A stretch of DNA of 64,000 nucleotides, taken from assembly GCA_963731285.1 (NCBI GenBank), contig CAVSUR010000001.1:434001-498000 (forward strand). The letters run 5' to 3'. The notes under the pieces were generated by a model that saw only the letters and a list, made by a program, of their open reading frames with translations, searched no databases and had not been told where the DNA came from. The position numbers were made by a program, and so were the translations under genes. This document shows, piece after piece, positions 51,852 through 61,534 of the stretch (position 1 is the stretch's first letter; each line of letters begins with the position of its first letter). This DNA is from CAVSUR01 sp963731285 (GTDB taxonomy: Bacteria > Actinomycetota > Actinomycetes > Streptosporangiales > Streptosporangiaceae).

Positions 51852-53168
51852 TTACCCGGCGTCGGTGATGATGCCGGCGCCGATCGTCGAGTTGGTCGAC
51901 TCGTCAATGAGGATTATTCCGCCGGTCGTCCGGTTGCGCAGGTACGGATCGCAGAACAGCGGCTGGGTCAGGCGCAGCGTCACCCGGCCGATCTCGTTCA
52001 GGATCAGCTGCCTGGCCGCCTCATCCCGGTGCAGGCTGTTGACGTCGAGCCGGTACTGCAGGTCACGGACGATCGCCTTCGCCGTCCGGGTGGTGTGCTT
52101 CACGACCAGCCTGCTGCCCGGGGTCAGCGCCCTGATGTCGCTCATCCAGCACACCATGGCCTCGATGTCCTGGGTGGCCTCCGGCTGGTTGTGCGGCCGG
52201 CAGATCATGTCGCCGCGGGAAATGTCCAGGTCGTCGGCGAGCAGCAGGGTCACTGACATGGGCGGGAAGGCCTCCTCCACCGGCCCGTCCGGGCCGTCGA
52301 TCCGCTGGATCGTGGTGGTCAGGCCGGAGGGCAGGTGCATGACCTCGTCGCCGGGCTTCAGCACGCCGCCGGCCACCTGCCCGGCGTAGCCGCGGTAGTC
52401 GTGCAGCGTGGGGTCGGTGGCCTGATGCGGCCGGATGACGAACTGCACCGGGAACCGGACGTCGATCAGGTTCCGGTCCGAGGCGATGTGCAGGTGCTCC
52501 AGGTGGTGCAGCAGCGACGGGCCGTCGTACCACGGCATATTGCCCGAGCGCGAGACCACGTTGTCGCCGTGCAGCGCGGAGATCGGGATGAAGGTCAGGT
52601 CGCCGATCTCCAGCTTGGCGGCGAAGTTGGTGAACTCCTCCATGATCTGCTCGAACACGCCGCGGTCGTAGCCGACCAGGTCCATCTTGTTGACCGCGAA
52701 GACCAGGTGCGGCACCCGCAGCAGCGTGGTCAGGAACGCGTGCCGCCTGCTCTGCTCGGTCATCCCGTTCCTGGCGTCGACCAGCACCACCGCCAGGTCG
52801 GCGGTGGAAGCGCCGGTCACCATGTTGCGGGTGTACTGGATGTGGCCAGGGGTGTCGGCGATGATGAACTTGCGCCGCGGCGTGGCGAAGTAGCGGTACG
52901 CCACGTCGATCGTGATGCCCTGCTCCCGCTCGGCCCGCAGCCCGTCGGTCAGCAGTGCCAGGTTGGTGTACTCCTCGCCGCGCTCCTTGCTGGTGCGCTC
53001 GACCGAGGCCAGCTGGTCCTCGAAGATCGCCTTGGAGTCGTAAAGCAGCCGTCCGATGAGGGTGCTCTTGCCGTCGTCGACCGAGCCGGCCGTGGCCAGC
53101 CGCAGGATATCGGAGTGCCGTTCGGCGTCCGTGGCGCTGGCCGCGGCACCCGTCGTGTCCGCCGTCAT
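51852..53168 (-). CDS. cysN: Sulfate adenylyltransferase subunit 1 (GTPase)
   Basis: CysN is the regulatory GTPase of ATP sulfurylase; GTP hydrolysis drives APS formation by CysD. EF-Tu-like motifs: TAGSVDDGKSTLIGRLLYD (G1), EREQGITIDVAYRYF (G2), ADTPGHIQYTRNMVTGAS (G3), VFAVNKMDLVGYD (G4). Domains II and III follow and the protein stops at 438 residues, so there is no fused APS kinase (CysC). It starts one base inside cysD (TGATG). In this locus it probably supplies PAPS precursor for the three sulfotransferases. Confidence 0.95.
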   Translation of the reverse strand: MTADTTGAAASATDAERHSDILRLATAGSVDDGKSTLIGRLLYDSKAIFEDQLASVERTSKERGEEYTNLALLTDGLRAEREQGITIDVAYRYFATPRRKFIIADTPGHIQYTRNMVTGASTADLAVVLVDARNGMTEQSRRHAFLTTLLRVPHLVFAVNKMDLVGYDRGVFEQIMEEFTNFAAKLEIGDLTFIPISALHGDNVVSRSGNMPWYDGPSLLHHLEHLHIASDRNLIDVRFPVQFVIRPHQATDPTLHDYRGYAGQVAGGVLKPGDEVMHLPSGLTTTIQRIDGPDGPVEEAFPPMSVTLLLADDLDISRGDMICRPHNQPEATQDIEAMVCWMSDIRALTPGSRLVVKHTTRTAKAIVRDLQYRLDVNSLHRDEAARQLILNEIGRVTLRLTQPLFCDPYLRNRTTGGIILIDESTNSTIGAGIITDAG

Positions 53169-54088
53169 CAGAAGTAGCCCTCTCGCTTGCGGTCCTCCAT
53201 GGCGGCCTCGCTGGCCCGGTCGTCGGCGCGGGTCTGGCCGCGCTCGGTGATCCTGGTCACCGAGATCTCGTTGATCACCTCGGTGATGCTGACCGCCGTC
53301 GACGCCACGGCTCCGGTGCAGGTCATGTCGCCGACCGTGCGGTACCGGACCGAGGTCTCGAACACCGGCTCGTCCTCGCCGCGGACCAGGAACTCATTGT
53401 CGGCCAGCAGGATCCCGTCGCGCTCGAAGACCTTCCGCCGGTGCGCGTAGTAGATCGAGGGGATTTCCAGGTCCTCACGCTCGATGTAGTGCCAGACGTC
53501 CAGCTCGGTCCAGTTCGACAGCGGGAAGACCCGGATATGCTCGCCGCGGCTGATCCGGGTGTTGTACAGGTTCCACAGTTCCGGCCGCTGGTTCTTCGGA
53601 TCCCACTGGCCGAACTCGTCGCGGAACGAGAACACCCGCTCCTTGGCCCGCGCCTTCTCCTCGTCCCGGCGCGCGCCGCCGAATACCGCGTCGAACCGGT
53701 GCTCGGCGATGGCGTCAAGCAGCGTCGTGGTCTGCAGCCGGTTGCGGCTGGCCCACCGGCCGGTCTCCTCGGCCACCTTGCCGGAGTCGATGCTCTCCTG
53801 CACCGAGGCGACGATCAGCCGCGCCCCGACCTCGGCCGCCCTGCGGTCCCGGTAATCGAGCACCTCGGTGAAGTTGTGGCCGGTGTCCACGTGCATAACC
53901 GGGAACGGGACCCGCGCCGGGGCAAACGCCCGCACGGCCAGCGCCAGCATGACGATGGAGTCCTTGCCGCCTGAGAACAGCAGCACCGGCCGCTCGAACT
54001 CGGCCGCGACCTCGCGCATGACATGAATCGACTCGGCTTCGAGCACGTCGAGCTGGGACAACAGGTAATCGGAACGGGAAACGGGCAT
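53168..54088 (-). CDS. cysD: Sulfate adenylyltransferase subunit 2
   Basis: Catalytic subunit of ATP sulfurylase, 306 residues, PP-loop fold: PVLLFSGGKDSIVMLALAVR, PFPVMHVDTGHNFTEVLDYR, FDAVFGGARRDEEKARAKER and VFPLSNWTELDVWHYIERED. The C-terminal signature ends ASEAAMEDRKREGYF. ATG 54088 has AGGAG 8 bases upstream; a longer open frame upstream is not conserved. Operon order is glycosylphosphotransferase, cysQ, cysD, cysN. Confidence 0.96.
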   Translation of the reverse strand: MPVSRSDYLLSQLDVLEAESIHVMREVAAEFERPVLLFSGGKDSIVMLALAVRAFAPARVPFPVMHVDTGHNFTEVLDYRDRRAAEVGARLIVASVQESIDSGKVAEETGRWASRNRLQTTTLLDAIAEHRFDAVFGGARRDEEKARAKERVFSFRDEFGQWDPKNQRPELWNLYNTRISRGEHIRVFPLSNWTELDVWHYIEREDLEIPSIYYAHRRKVFERDGILLADNEFLVRGEDEPVFETSVRYRTVGDMTCTGAVASTAVSITEVINEISVTRITERGQTRADDRASEAAMEDRKREGYF

Positions 54089-54144
54089 CAGGGAGGCTCC
54101 TGATCGGCTAGACGTCAAACGGACAGGCAGCGGCGCCGGCGGCC

Positions 54145-54951
54145 TCAGCCCAGGTGCTGCTGCACGGCGCTGATCGCATCGAGCAGCTTTCCTGCTATGT
54201 CGGTCGGGCAGATAAGGATATCCGGCAGCAGGGTATCCGGCTGATTGTAGGCAAGTTCTGAGCCGTCGATCCGGGAGCAGTGCAGTCCGGCGGCGCGGGC
54301 GACGGCCACCGGGGCGGCCGAGTCCCATTCGTACTGGCCGCCGGTGTGCACGTAGGCGTCGGCCTCGCCGGTGATGACCGCCGCGGCCTTGGCGCCCGCG
54401 GAGCCGAGCGGGACCAGGTCGGCACCGACCCGGCCGGCGAGCGCGACCGCGACCGACGGCGGCCGGGACCGGCTGACCAGCAGCCGCAGCCGCGGCCCCG
54501 TCCCGGGCCGGGCGCCGTCCGGGCCGTTGCCGCCGTGGTAGGCCGCGGTCGACAGGGTCGTGCCCTGCGCGGGCAGCGCGACCGCGCCCGCGGTGAGCTC
54601 ACCCTGCTCCCACAGCGCGACGTGCACGGCCCAGTCGGTGCGGCCCGGCTCGCCGAACTCGCGGGTGCCGTCCAGCGGATCGACGATCCACACCCGGTCG
54701 GCCGACAGCCGGGCCCGGTCGTCGCGGTTGTCCCGGCTGTCCCGGTCCTCCTCGGACAAGATTGCGTCACCCGGGCGGCTCGCGGCGAGCTGTGCGGTCA
54801 GGAACTCATGCGACTGCCGGTCACCGTCGCGGCGCAGGGTGGCCGCATCGCCGTCGCCGCGGGACTGGCGCAGCGCCACCAGCCGCTGACCCGCCGCATC
54901 GGCGAGGTCGCGGGCCAGCAGGTCATCCGCAGATACTGAGGCAGTACGCAC
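54145..54951 (-). CDS. cysQ: 3'(2'),5'-bisphosphate nucleotidase (CysQ-like)
   Basis: Inositol-monophosphatase-fold enzyme that would hydrolyse PAP, the by-product of sulfotransferases, to AMP. Metal-binding motifs are intact: AILSEEDRDSRDN (E-E), VWIVDPLDGTREFGEPGRTD (D-P-L-D-G-T) and YEWDSAAPVAVARAAGLHCS (W-D-x-A). GTG 54951 is preferred over GTG 54981 because AAGGAG lies 5 bases upstream. 268 residues. It sits 56 bp before cysD, so PAP removal is co-expressed with sulfate activation. Confidence 0.92.
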   Translation of the reverse strand: MRTASVSADDLLARDLADAAGQRLVALRQSRGDGDAATLRRDGDRQSHEFLTAQLAASRPGDAILSEEDRDSRDNRDDRARLSADRVWIVDPLDGTREFGEPGRTDWAVHVALWEQGELTAGAVALPAQGTTLSTAAYHGGNGPDGARPGTGPRLRLLVSRSRPPSVAVALAGRVGADLVPLGSAGAKAAAVITGEADAYVHTGGQYEWDSAAPVAVARAAGLHCSRIDGSELAYNQPDTLLPDILICPTDIAGKLLDAISAVQQHLG

Positions 54952-54987
54952 CCAAGCTCCTTCGTCAGGACTAGCCGGCACAACAGG

Positions 54988-56447
54988 CTAGTAGGCTCCG
55001 GAGCCGCGCACGACCGCCGAGCACGTCTTCCACAGGATCTGCAGATCCAGCACGAATGACCAGTTTTCCACGTACCTCAGGTCGAGCCGTACGCCCTCGT
55101 CCCACGACAGGTCCGACCGGCCGTTGACCTGCCACAGGCCGGTCATGCCGGGCTTGACCGCGAGCCTGCGGCGGACGTGGTCGCCGTACATGGCCGCCTC
55201 GTCCGGGAGCGCGGGCCGCGGGCCGACCAGGGACATGTCGCCGAACAGCACGTTGAGCAGCTGCGGCAGCTCGTCCAGCGAATAGCGCCGCAGCCAGCTG
55301 CCCACGCGGGTCACCCGGGGGTCCCTGCGCATCTTGAACAGCAGCCCGTCGTGCTCGTTGCTGGCGGCCAGCTTGGCCAGCTGCTGCTCGGCGTCGATCA
55401 CCATGGTGCGGAACTTGAACACGGTGAACGCGCGGCCATCCTGGCCCACCCTGGTCTGCCGGAACAGCGCAGGGCCGCCGTCGGCCAGCCTGATGATGAC
55501 GGCGATGGTGATGATCAGGGGCATGGTCAGCAGCAGCGCCGACAGCGAGCACGCCTTGTCGAAGCCGGTCTTCAGCGCCCGCCGGGCCCCGGTGAACTCG
55601 GGATGGTCCAGGTGCAGCAGCGGCAGGCCCGCCACCGGCCTGATGGTGGTCCGCGGCCGGCCACGTCCAGCAGGGCGGGCGCCACGCACAGGTCGGTGCC
55701 CGTCTTCTCCAGGGTCCAGGCCAGCTCGCGCAGCCGCACGCCGCTCATCTCGGGACACGCCAGCACCGCGACGGTGTCGGCCTCGAAGCGCTGTACCACG
55801 TCCGGCACGCTGTCCAGGCCGCCAGTCACCGGCACGCCGGCGATCTCCCCGGGCCAGTCCGGCCCCACGGCGCAGGCCGCGACCACCGACAGGCCGTGAT
55901 AGGTCTCCCGCCGCAGCATGGCGGCCAGCTCGGCGACGACCGTCGCGTGGCCAACGATCACGACCTTGCGCATGCAGCTGCCGAGCGAGCGCAGCTTGTG
56001 CAGCCGCTTGCGCAGGGTCAGCCGGGCCAGCAGGTCGAACAGCGTGGTCAGCGGCAGCGCGGTCACCACGTAGCCGCGCGCGATGTCGGTCTTGGTGGCG
56101 TAGGCCATGATGGCGACGCCCGCGGTCAGGCTGATGCCGGCATTGAGCACCCGCCGGAACTCATCGGAGCCAACGCCGATGAAGCGGGAGTCGTAGCCGC
56201 CGGCCAGCGACACGACGAGCAGCCAGCACAGCGGCAGCGCCGCTGTGAGCAGCACGTAGAGCTGCGGGTGATGTCCGTCGAAGCGGAGCTGGTAGGCCAG
56301 CAGGCCCGCCGCCAGCGCGCAGATGCCGTCAGCCGCGACGGCCTGCCGGAGGTACCCGCTAGTCCAGGCAGTGGGGGATTGTGCGGCAAGGCGCGAGACG
56401 ACCCGGTCAGCCCGACGATGCAGTCCCGTCGCTGTCTGGCCGGCCAC
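54988..56447 (-). CDS. Polyprenyl glycosylphosphotransferase (initiating transferase), apparent frameshift
   Basis: Initiates polymer synthesis by moving a sugar-1-phosphate onto undecaprenyl phosphate. The N-terminal part has several membrane helices (LRQAVAADGICALAAGLLAY, LTAALPLCWLLVVSLAGGYD) and a CoA-binding-like domain (MRKVVIVGHATVVAELAAML) up to TDLCVAPALLDVAG. The catalytic domain lies in another frame: KACSLSALLLTMPLIITIAV, FKFRTMVIDAEQQL, SLDELPQLLNVLFGDMSLVG, GPRPALPDEAAMYGDHVRR and KPGMTGLWQVNGRSDLSWDE. One base is missing near 55651-55660, in a G/C run. GTG 56447 has GAGAGAAGGG upstream. First gene of the cys operon. Confidence 0.85.
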
Positions 56448-56639
56448 TGGACACCCTTCTCTCTCCCACGGCCTACGGCGCGGCACGCGCCCGGCCGGTA
56501 CTGCCGGGACGGGCGTGATCCCTCAGACCCCGGCACTAGCAAGACGCGTAGCCAAATGAGTAGGTTGACCGTGATTTCGCATGATGTGCAGAACCTTAGG
56601 ACTTAACTTGTCCAGTTAGCTGGCATTTACAGTATTTAT

Positions 56640-56653
56640 CGCCCCATCGGGCG
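56640..56653 (-). terminator. Weak hairpin downstream of pth
   Basis: CGCCC-CATC-GGGCG forms a 5-bp stem 31 bases after the pth stop and is followed on the minus strand by an A/T-rich run. It is a modest terminator candidate. The surrounding interval 56448-56684 is A+T-rich and must also contain the promoter of the glycosylphosphotransferase-cys operon, but no clear -35/-10 pair is seen. Confidence 0.3.
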
Positions 56654-56684
56654 AGTTGGGACGCGGGCAGGCTACTGAGACGGT

Positions 56685-57254
56685 TTAGTGATACTGGTTC
56701 TGCGCAGCCTGCAGGCCCTGGCGCAGCAGGGTTTCCGTGGCATCGGCGCACCGGCCGATGAGCACCGGCAGCTCATCGCGCTCGGCGGCGGAGAAATTTT
56801 GCAGAACGAAGTCAGCCGGGTCCATCCGGCCCGGCGGCCGCCCGATCCCGAACCGGATCCGGTAGTAGTCGCGGGTGCCCAGGGCCGACGTCACCGACCG
56901 CAGCCCGTTGTGCCCGTTGTCGCCGCCGCCGAGCTTCAGCCTGATCACGCCGAACGGCAGATCCAGCTCATCGTGAATGACGGCTAGCCGCTGCGGCGGC
57001 ACCCGGTAGAAGCCGCGCACGGCCGCGACCGGCCGCCCCGAGTCGTTCATGAAGGTCAGCGGCTCGGCCACCGTCACAGGAACGCCGGCCAGCTGCCCGG
57101 TCGCCACCAGCGCCCGGGACCGGTCACGGCGGAGCCGGGCGCCCATCCGGGCCGTCAGCTCGGCGGCCACCAGGTAGCCCGCATTGTGCCGGTGACCGGC
57201 GTACGGCGGCCCGGGGTTGCCGAGGCCGGCAATCAGCCAGCGGTCATCGGCCAT
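56685..57254 (-). CDS. pth: Peptidyl-tRNA hydrolase
   Basis: Recycles peptidyl-tRNA released from stalled ribosomes. 189 residues, normal. Motifs: LIAGLGNPGPPYAGHRHNAG (catalytic His in HRHNAGY), PLTFMNDSGRPVAAVRGFY, VIHDELDLPFGVIRLKLGGG (catalytic Asp) and GHNGLRSVTSALGTRDYYRI. It follows rplY by 84 bp, the usual actinobacterial rplY-pth order. Confidence 0.96.
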   Translation of the reverse strand: MADDRWLIAGLGNPGPPYAGHRHNAGYLVAAELTARMGARLRRDRSRALVATGQLAGVPVTVAEPLTFMNDSGRPVAAVRGFYRVPPQRLAVIHDELDLPFGVIRLKLGGGDNGHNGLRSVTSALGTRDYYRIRFGIGRPPGRMDPADFVLQNFSAAERDELPVLIGRCADATETLLRQGLQAAQNQYH

Positions 57255-57338
57255 GCCCTGCTCATCTCAGGGGCTCGTCTCCGGGCGCTCGTCGGGACCC
57301 GCCGCGCCCGGCGCCCGGCCGGCCGGGCGCCAGAGCCG

Positions 57339-58013
57339 TCAGGATGCGGCGATCAGCCGGGCATCCTCCGGGCCGGCCTCGCCCGCATCCGGCACCGGGG
57401 CCGGCGCGCCCTCGGGCGCCTCGGCATCCTCGCCCTCTTCGGTCTCGCCCAGCTCGGCGGCCACCTGCTCGGCGGTCGGCGCGCTGATCACGTGCAGCAC
57501 GAGCTGCTCGGGGTCGACGGCGAGCGCGGCGCCGGAGGGCAGCTTGAGATCGCTGGCGTGCACGGCCGCGCCGATCTCCATGCCCTCGACGTCGACCTCG
57601 ATGCCACGCGGGATGTTCGTGGCCTCGGCCTCCACCGCGATCTGCACTACCTGCTGGTCGAGCATGCCGTCGGGCGCTACTTCGCCGGTGATGGTCACCG
57701 GGATTTCCACGGTCACCTTCTCGCCCCGGCGCACCATGATCAGGTCAACATGCTCGACGGTGCCCTGGATCGCATCCCGCTGAACCGCCTTGGGCAGCGC
57801 CAGCTGGCTGCCGCCCTCCAGTCCCTCGAGCCGGATCAGCACGTTCGCGGTGCGCAGGGCCAGCAGCACGTCGTGCCCGGGCAGGCTGACGTGGCGCGGC
57901 TGCGAGCCGTGGCCGTACAGAACGGCGGGAACCCGGCCCGCGCGGCGCTCGCGGCGCGCGGGGCCCTTGCCAAATTCGGTGCGCGGCTCGGCGGCGATGC
58001 GTACCTCGGACAC
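57339..58013 (-). CDS. rplY: 50S ribosomal protein L25/general stress protein Ctc
   Basis: Binds 5S rRNA. 224 residues comprising the L25 domain (EPRTEFGKGPARRERRAGRV, PAVLYGHG) and the Ctc/TL5 C-terminal domain (IPVTITGEVAPDGMLDQQVV, QIAVEAEATNIPRGIEVDV). An acidic, Ala/Glu/Pro-rich tail (about 45 residues) follows, as in other actinobacteria. GTG 58013 has AAGGAG 8 bases upstream. Confidence 0.95.
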   Translation of the reverse strand: MSEVRIAAEPRTEFGKGPARRERRAGRVPAVLYGHGSQPRHVSLPGHDVLLALRTANVLIRLEGLEGGSQLALPKAVQRDAIQGTVEHVDLIMVRRGEKVTVEIPVTITGEVAPDGMLDQQVVQIAVEAEATNIPRGIEVDVEGMEIGAAVHASDLKLPSGAALAVDPEQLVLHVISAPTAEQVAAELGETEEGEDAEAPEGAPAPVPDAGEAGPEDARLIAAS

Positions 58014-58132
58014 GGTGCACTCCTTGCACGAACTACTTGGCTGCTCAGGTCATGACTGACCGCCGGGATCCCGCAGGACCCGGCACGAAGGCAGCCAAGT
58101 CTAGCCGAGATTAACCGCCGCCGAGCCCGCGG

Positions 58133-58294
58133 CTAGTCCTGCCAGGGGCCCGGCTTGGGCTCCGGCTTCTCCTCCGGCTCCTGCGGAGCGCCCGGCTTGG
58201 GCTCCGGCTTCCCGGCCGGGTCCTCCGGACGGTCCTGCCAGGGGCCCGGCTCGGGCTCCGGATTGGTGTTTCCCTCGTGCACCCGGTCAGTCAT
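58133..58294 (-). CDS. Small Pro/Glu/Lys-rich protein, 53 residues
   Basis: Too short for standard gene length filters. It starts at ATG 58294 with a G-rich ribosome binding site (GGGGG about 6 bases upstream) and ends TAG 58133. It begins MTDRVHEGNTNPEPEPGPWQ and contains two related halves: PEPEPGPWQD and KPEPKPGPWQD at the end, with KPEPKPGAP between. The composition (Pro, Glu, Lys, Trp; no hydrophobic core) predicts disorder. Function unknown. It lies between rplY and the AfsR-like regulator on the same strand. Confidence 0.55.
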   Translation of the reverse strand: MTDRVHEGNTNPEPEPGPWQDRPEDPAGKPEPKPGAPQEPEEKPEPKPGPWQD

Positions 58295-58458
58295 GACCGC
58301 CCCCAAAAGTGATCGATCAAGCGAGCGGCATTGTGCGTCATTGCCACGCTGCCAATATGCATTTTAGGTTCCGGTGGCGTGATCAATCAGGAAAATGGCC
58401 GATCCGTTCCGGGAGCCGCAGCCGCCGGATTGACATGCCTGCCGTTTCCGGCCCGTGG

Positions 58459-61400
58459 TCAGCTGCTGTCCGGCCCGCGGCCAGCGGCCAGCTGCCGGAG
58501 CCCGGCCCGGAGCCCGGCTGCCTCTGCGTCCTCGCCGAGGCTGGCGAAGATGCCGCCTGCGCGCTCCCACGCCGTCCGGGCCACGGCCGGATCTCCCGCC
58601 CGGACCTGGGCGTGCCCGATGCACCGCAGATCGTGCGCCTCAGCGAATCGGTCACCGACCGCGCGGTGGATCGCGGCCGCCTGCTCCAGCAGGTCGGCAG
58701 CAGGGCCGGCCCGGCCGAGCGCCAGCTCAGCCCGGCCGATGTTATAGAGGGCATAACCCTCGATGCGGTCTGAGCCGAGCTCGCGGACAACAGCCAGCGC
58801 CTCCTGCGACCGGGCGAGCGCATCCTGCAGCTGCCCGAGTTCCAGATAAGCCTCGCCGAGATTGCACAGCGCAATGCCCTCGCCGTAACGGTTGCCCACC
58901 TCGCGCTGCAGCGCCAGCACATCGCGCAGCGCCGCCGCCGCTTCCTGGTGACGGCCGGGAAACCCGTACCCGAAGGCCAGGTTGTTCGCGGCCCGGGCCT
59001 GGCCGCGTCGATCGCCCACCTGCTGGCAGATCGCCACCGCCTGCTCGAAGTACTCCAGTGCACCAGCCGCACGCCGCTGGGCCAGCACCATGCCGAGGTT
59101 GTTGAGCATCCATGCCTCGCCCCGGCGGTCGCCCAGCTCCCGGGCACTGGCCAGCGCGATCTGGTGCATGATCGTCCACTCGTCCCAGAATCCGTTCAGG
59201 TAGAGGCAGACCATGATCGTCGCGGGCAGCTTCCACGCGATCTCGTGCAGGCTGAGTTCCGCGGCGTGCCGGGTGGCCGCGACCAGGTTGGCGCGCTCGG
59301 CCGCGCACCACCGCAGCGCCTCGTCCGCTACCTCGAAGCGGAGGGCCGGCTCGCCCGGCTCCGGCGGGTCGAGCGGCGGCCGGTCGCCGTGCGGCGAGAC
59401 CGCCGTGGCGGCGGCGGCAGTTGCCCGCAGGTACCAGCCGAGGACCCTGACCGTCGCGCCTGCCGCCGCCTCGGCGGACTCGCTCGCGGCCGCCTGTTCC
59501 GCGGCGTAGGCACGCAGCAGGTCATGGAATGCGTACCTGTCAGGTACGGGGGCCTCCAGCAGGTGCGCGTCCACCAGCTCTTCCATCGCGTCGGCCGCCG
59601 CACGCGGGCGCTGCCCCAGCAGCGCGGCCGCGGCCGGCAGGCTGAGCGACGGTCCTGGCCACAGGCCGAGCAGCCGGAACGCCCGCGCCGGATCGGCTCC
59701 GACGAGCCTGCTGCGGCTGCGCAGGGCGCCGAAGCTGACCTCGAAGCAGGCCCGTACGGCCAGGTCGCCGGTGGCGAGCTCGTCCATCCGCCTGCGGGTG
59801 TCGGCCAGCCGGCCGGCCAGGATGCGGACGTCCCAGCTGGGCCGCGCCGCCAGCCGGGCGGCGGCGATGCGGACGGCCAGCGGCAGGCCCGCGCAGGCCG
59901 TCAGCACGTCCCGCACCGGCCCGGGCTCGGCGGCGGCCCGCCGGTCGCCGACGATGCGGGTGAACAGGGCGACCGCCTCGGCCTCGCTAAGCACGCCCAG
60001 ATCCAGCAGCTGAGCGCCGGCCAGGTCGGTCAGCCGGTGCCGGGAGGTGACGAGCACGGCGCACGGCGCCCCGCCGGGCAGTAGCGGGCGGACCTGCGCG
60101 GCGGCCCTGGCGTCGTCGAGCAGGATGAGCATCCGGCGGCCGGCCAGCAGGGTGCGGTACATCGCGGCGCGCTCCTCGGCGTCCTCAGGAACGCGGGCAG
60201 GCGGAACGCCGAGATCACGCAGGAACCTGGCCAGTGCCTCGTCAGGGAGCATCGGGTGCTCGCCCGCGCCGCGCAGGGTGACGTACAGCTGGCCGTCGGG
60301 GAAGGCCGGCCGCAGCGCGTGCGCTGCGTGCACGGCCAGCGCCGTCTTGCCCAGTCCCGGCGCGCCCGACACCACGACGACCGGCAGCGCCACGGGGCCG
60401 TCCGCATCCGGCCCGGGCTGCAGCAGGCGGCGAAGCCGGCTCAGGTGCTCAGTGCGGCCGGTGAAGTCCGGGACGTCGGCAGGCAGCTGAGCAGGCGCGT
60501 CCGCGCCGGGCACCAGCACCTGACCAGCCGGTCTGGCCACTGGGACCGTGCCAGTCGCTTCCGCCGGGCCGGCCTTTCGCGGCCGGGCCGGGCGCAGCAT
60601 TCGCTCCGGCGGTCCCGGCCGGAGCCGCCGGCCGGGACCCGGCGCCCGGTGCTGGCGGCCCGGCGTGCCGCGCCGGCGGCCCGGCGTGCGGCGCTGGCGG
60701 CCTGGCGGCCAGCAGCCGCTGGAACAGCGCTTGCAGCCGGGGTCCTGGCTCGGTGCCGAGCTCGGCTGCGATGAGCTGCCGGGCTTGCCCGTACGCCGTG
60801 ACCGCCTCGGCGTTGCGGCCGGCGCCCTCCAGCGCCTGCAGCAGCAGGGCCCAGATTCCCTCCCGCAGCGGGTGACCGGCGGCCAGCTTGCGCAGCTCGG
60901 GCACCAGCTCGTCGTCCTGCCCGCGGCGGAGGTCCGCCTCAATCCGCAGCTCCAGGGCCGCCAGCCTGGCCTCTTCCAGCCGGTCAGCTTCGGCCGCGAC
61001 GCGGGCCGAGCGCGGCACGTCCGACAAGACGGTGCCCCGCCACAGGCTGAGCGCCCGGGTCAGCGCCAGCGCGGCCTGCTGCGGCTGGCCCGCCGTAAGC
61101 AGCTGGCGGCCCCGTGCGGCCTGGTCCTCGAACACCTGGGCATCCAGATCTCCGGGGCCGCATCGCAGCTGGTATCCCGGTGCCCGGGTCATCAGGATCT
61201 CGCCGGCCGGGTCGCCGAGCAGGCGCCGCAGCCGGAATACATAGACGCTAATCGAGTTGGCCGCGGATCCCGGGAGGTCATCGCCCCACAGCTCGGCCAT
61301 CAGCCGGTCGGCGGAGACGACCTGATCGGGGCTGAGCAGCAGCGCGGCGAGCAGGACCCGCCGCTTCGCCGCCTTGATCGGGTACCAGTCCTGCCCGGCC

Positions 61401-61534
61401 CGGACCTCCAGCGGCCCGAGAATCCGAAACCGCACCGTGTCGTCCCGTCCTGATGCCAACGCCCTTACCGCGCCTGCCGCTACCGTGGCCGCTTCCGCTG
61501 GCCAGCTACCCGCCGGCGGAATTCCAAGTATCAC
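58459..61534 (-). CDS. AfsR/SARP-type regulator (OmpR-like DBD, BTAD, NB-ARC, TPR), apparent frameshift
   Basis: The N-terminal part reads FRILGPLEVRAGQDWYPIKA and AAKRRVLLAALLLSPDQVVS, an OmpR-like winged helix, then the BTAD domain (FEDQAARGRQLLTAGQPQQA, RPLREG-like HPLREGIWALLLQALEGAG). In another frame follow an NB-ARC ATPase (VVVSGAPGLGKTALAVHAAH Walker A; RRMLILLDDARAAAQVRPLL Walker B; CAVLVTSRHRLTDL) and C-terminal TPR repeats (NLGMVLAQRRAAGALEYFEQ, ALCNLGEAYLELGQLQDALA). The frame change lies in the Pro/Ala linker, about 60560-60720. Start could be GTG 61534 or GTG 61435. Either one gene with an indel, or two genes (BTAD regulator ending at 60449 and an NB-ARC-TPR protein). Targets are unknown. 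Confidence 0.8.

Noticed and set aside
28163..56486. Programmed ribosomal frameshifting for the split reductase-like, S9 and glycosylphosphotransferase genes
   Set aside because: No slippery heptamer with downstream structure is evident, the shifts differ in direction, and several unrelated genes are affected, so indels are more likely.
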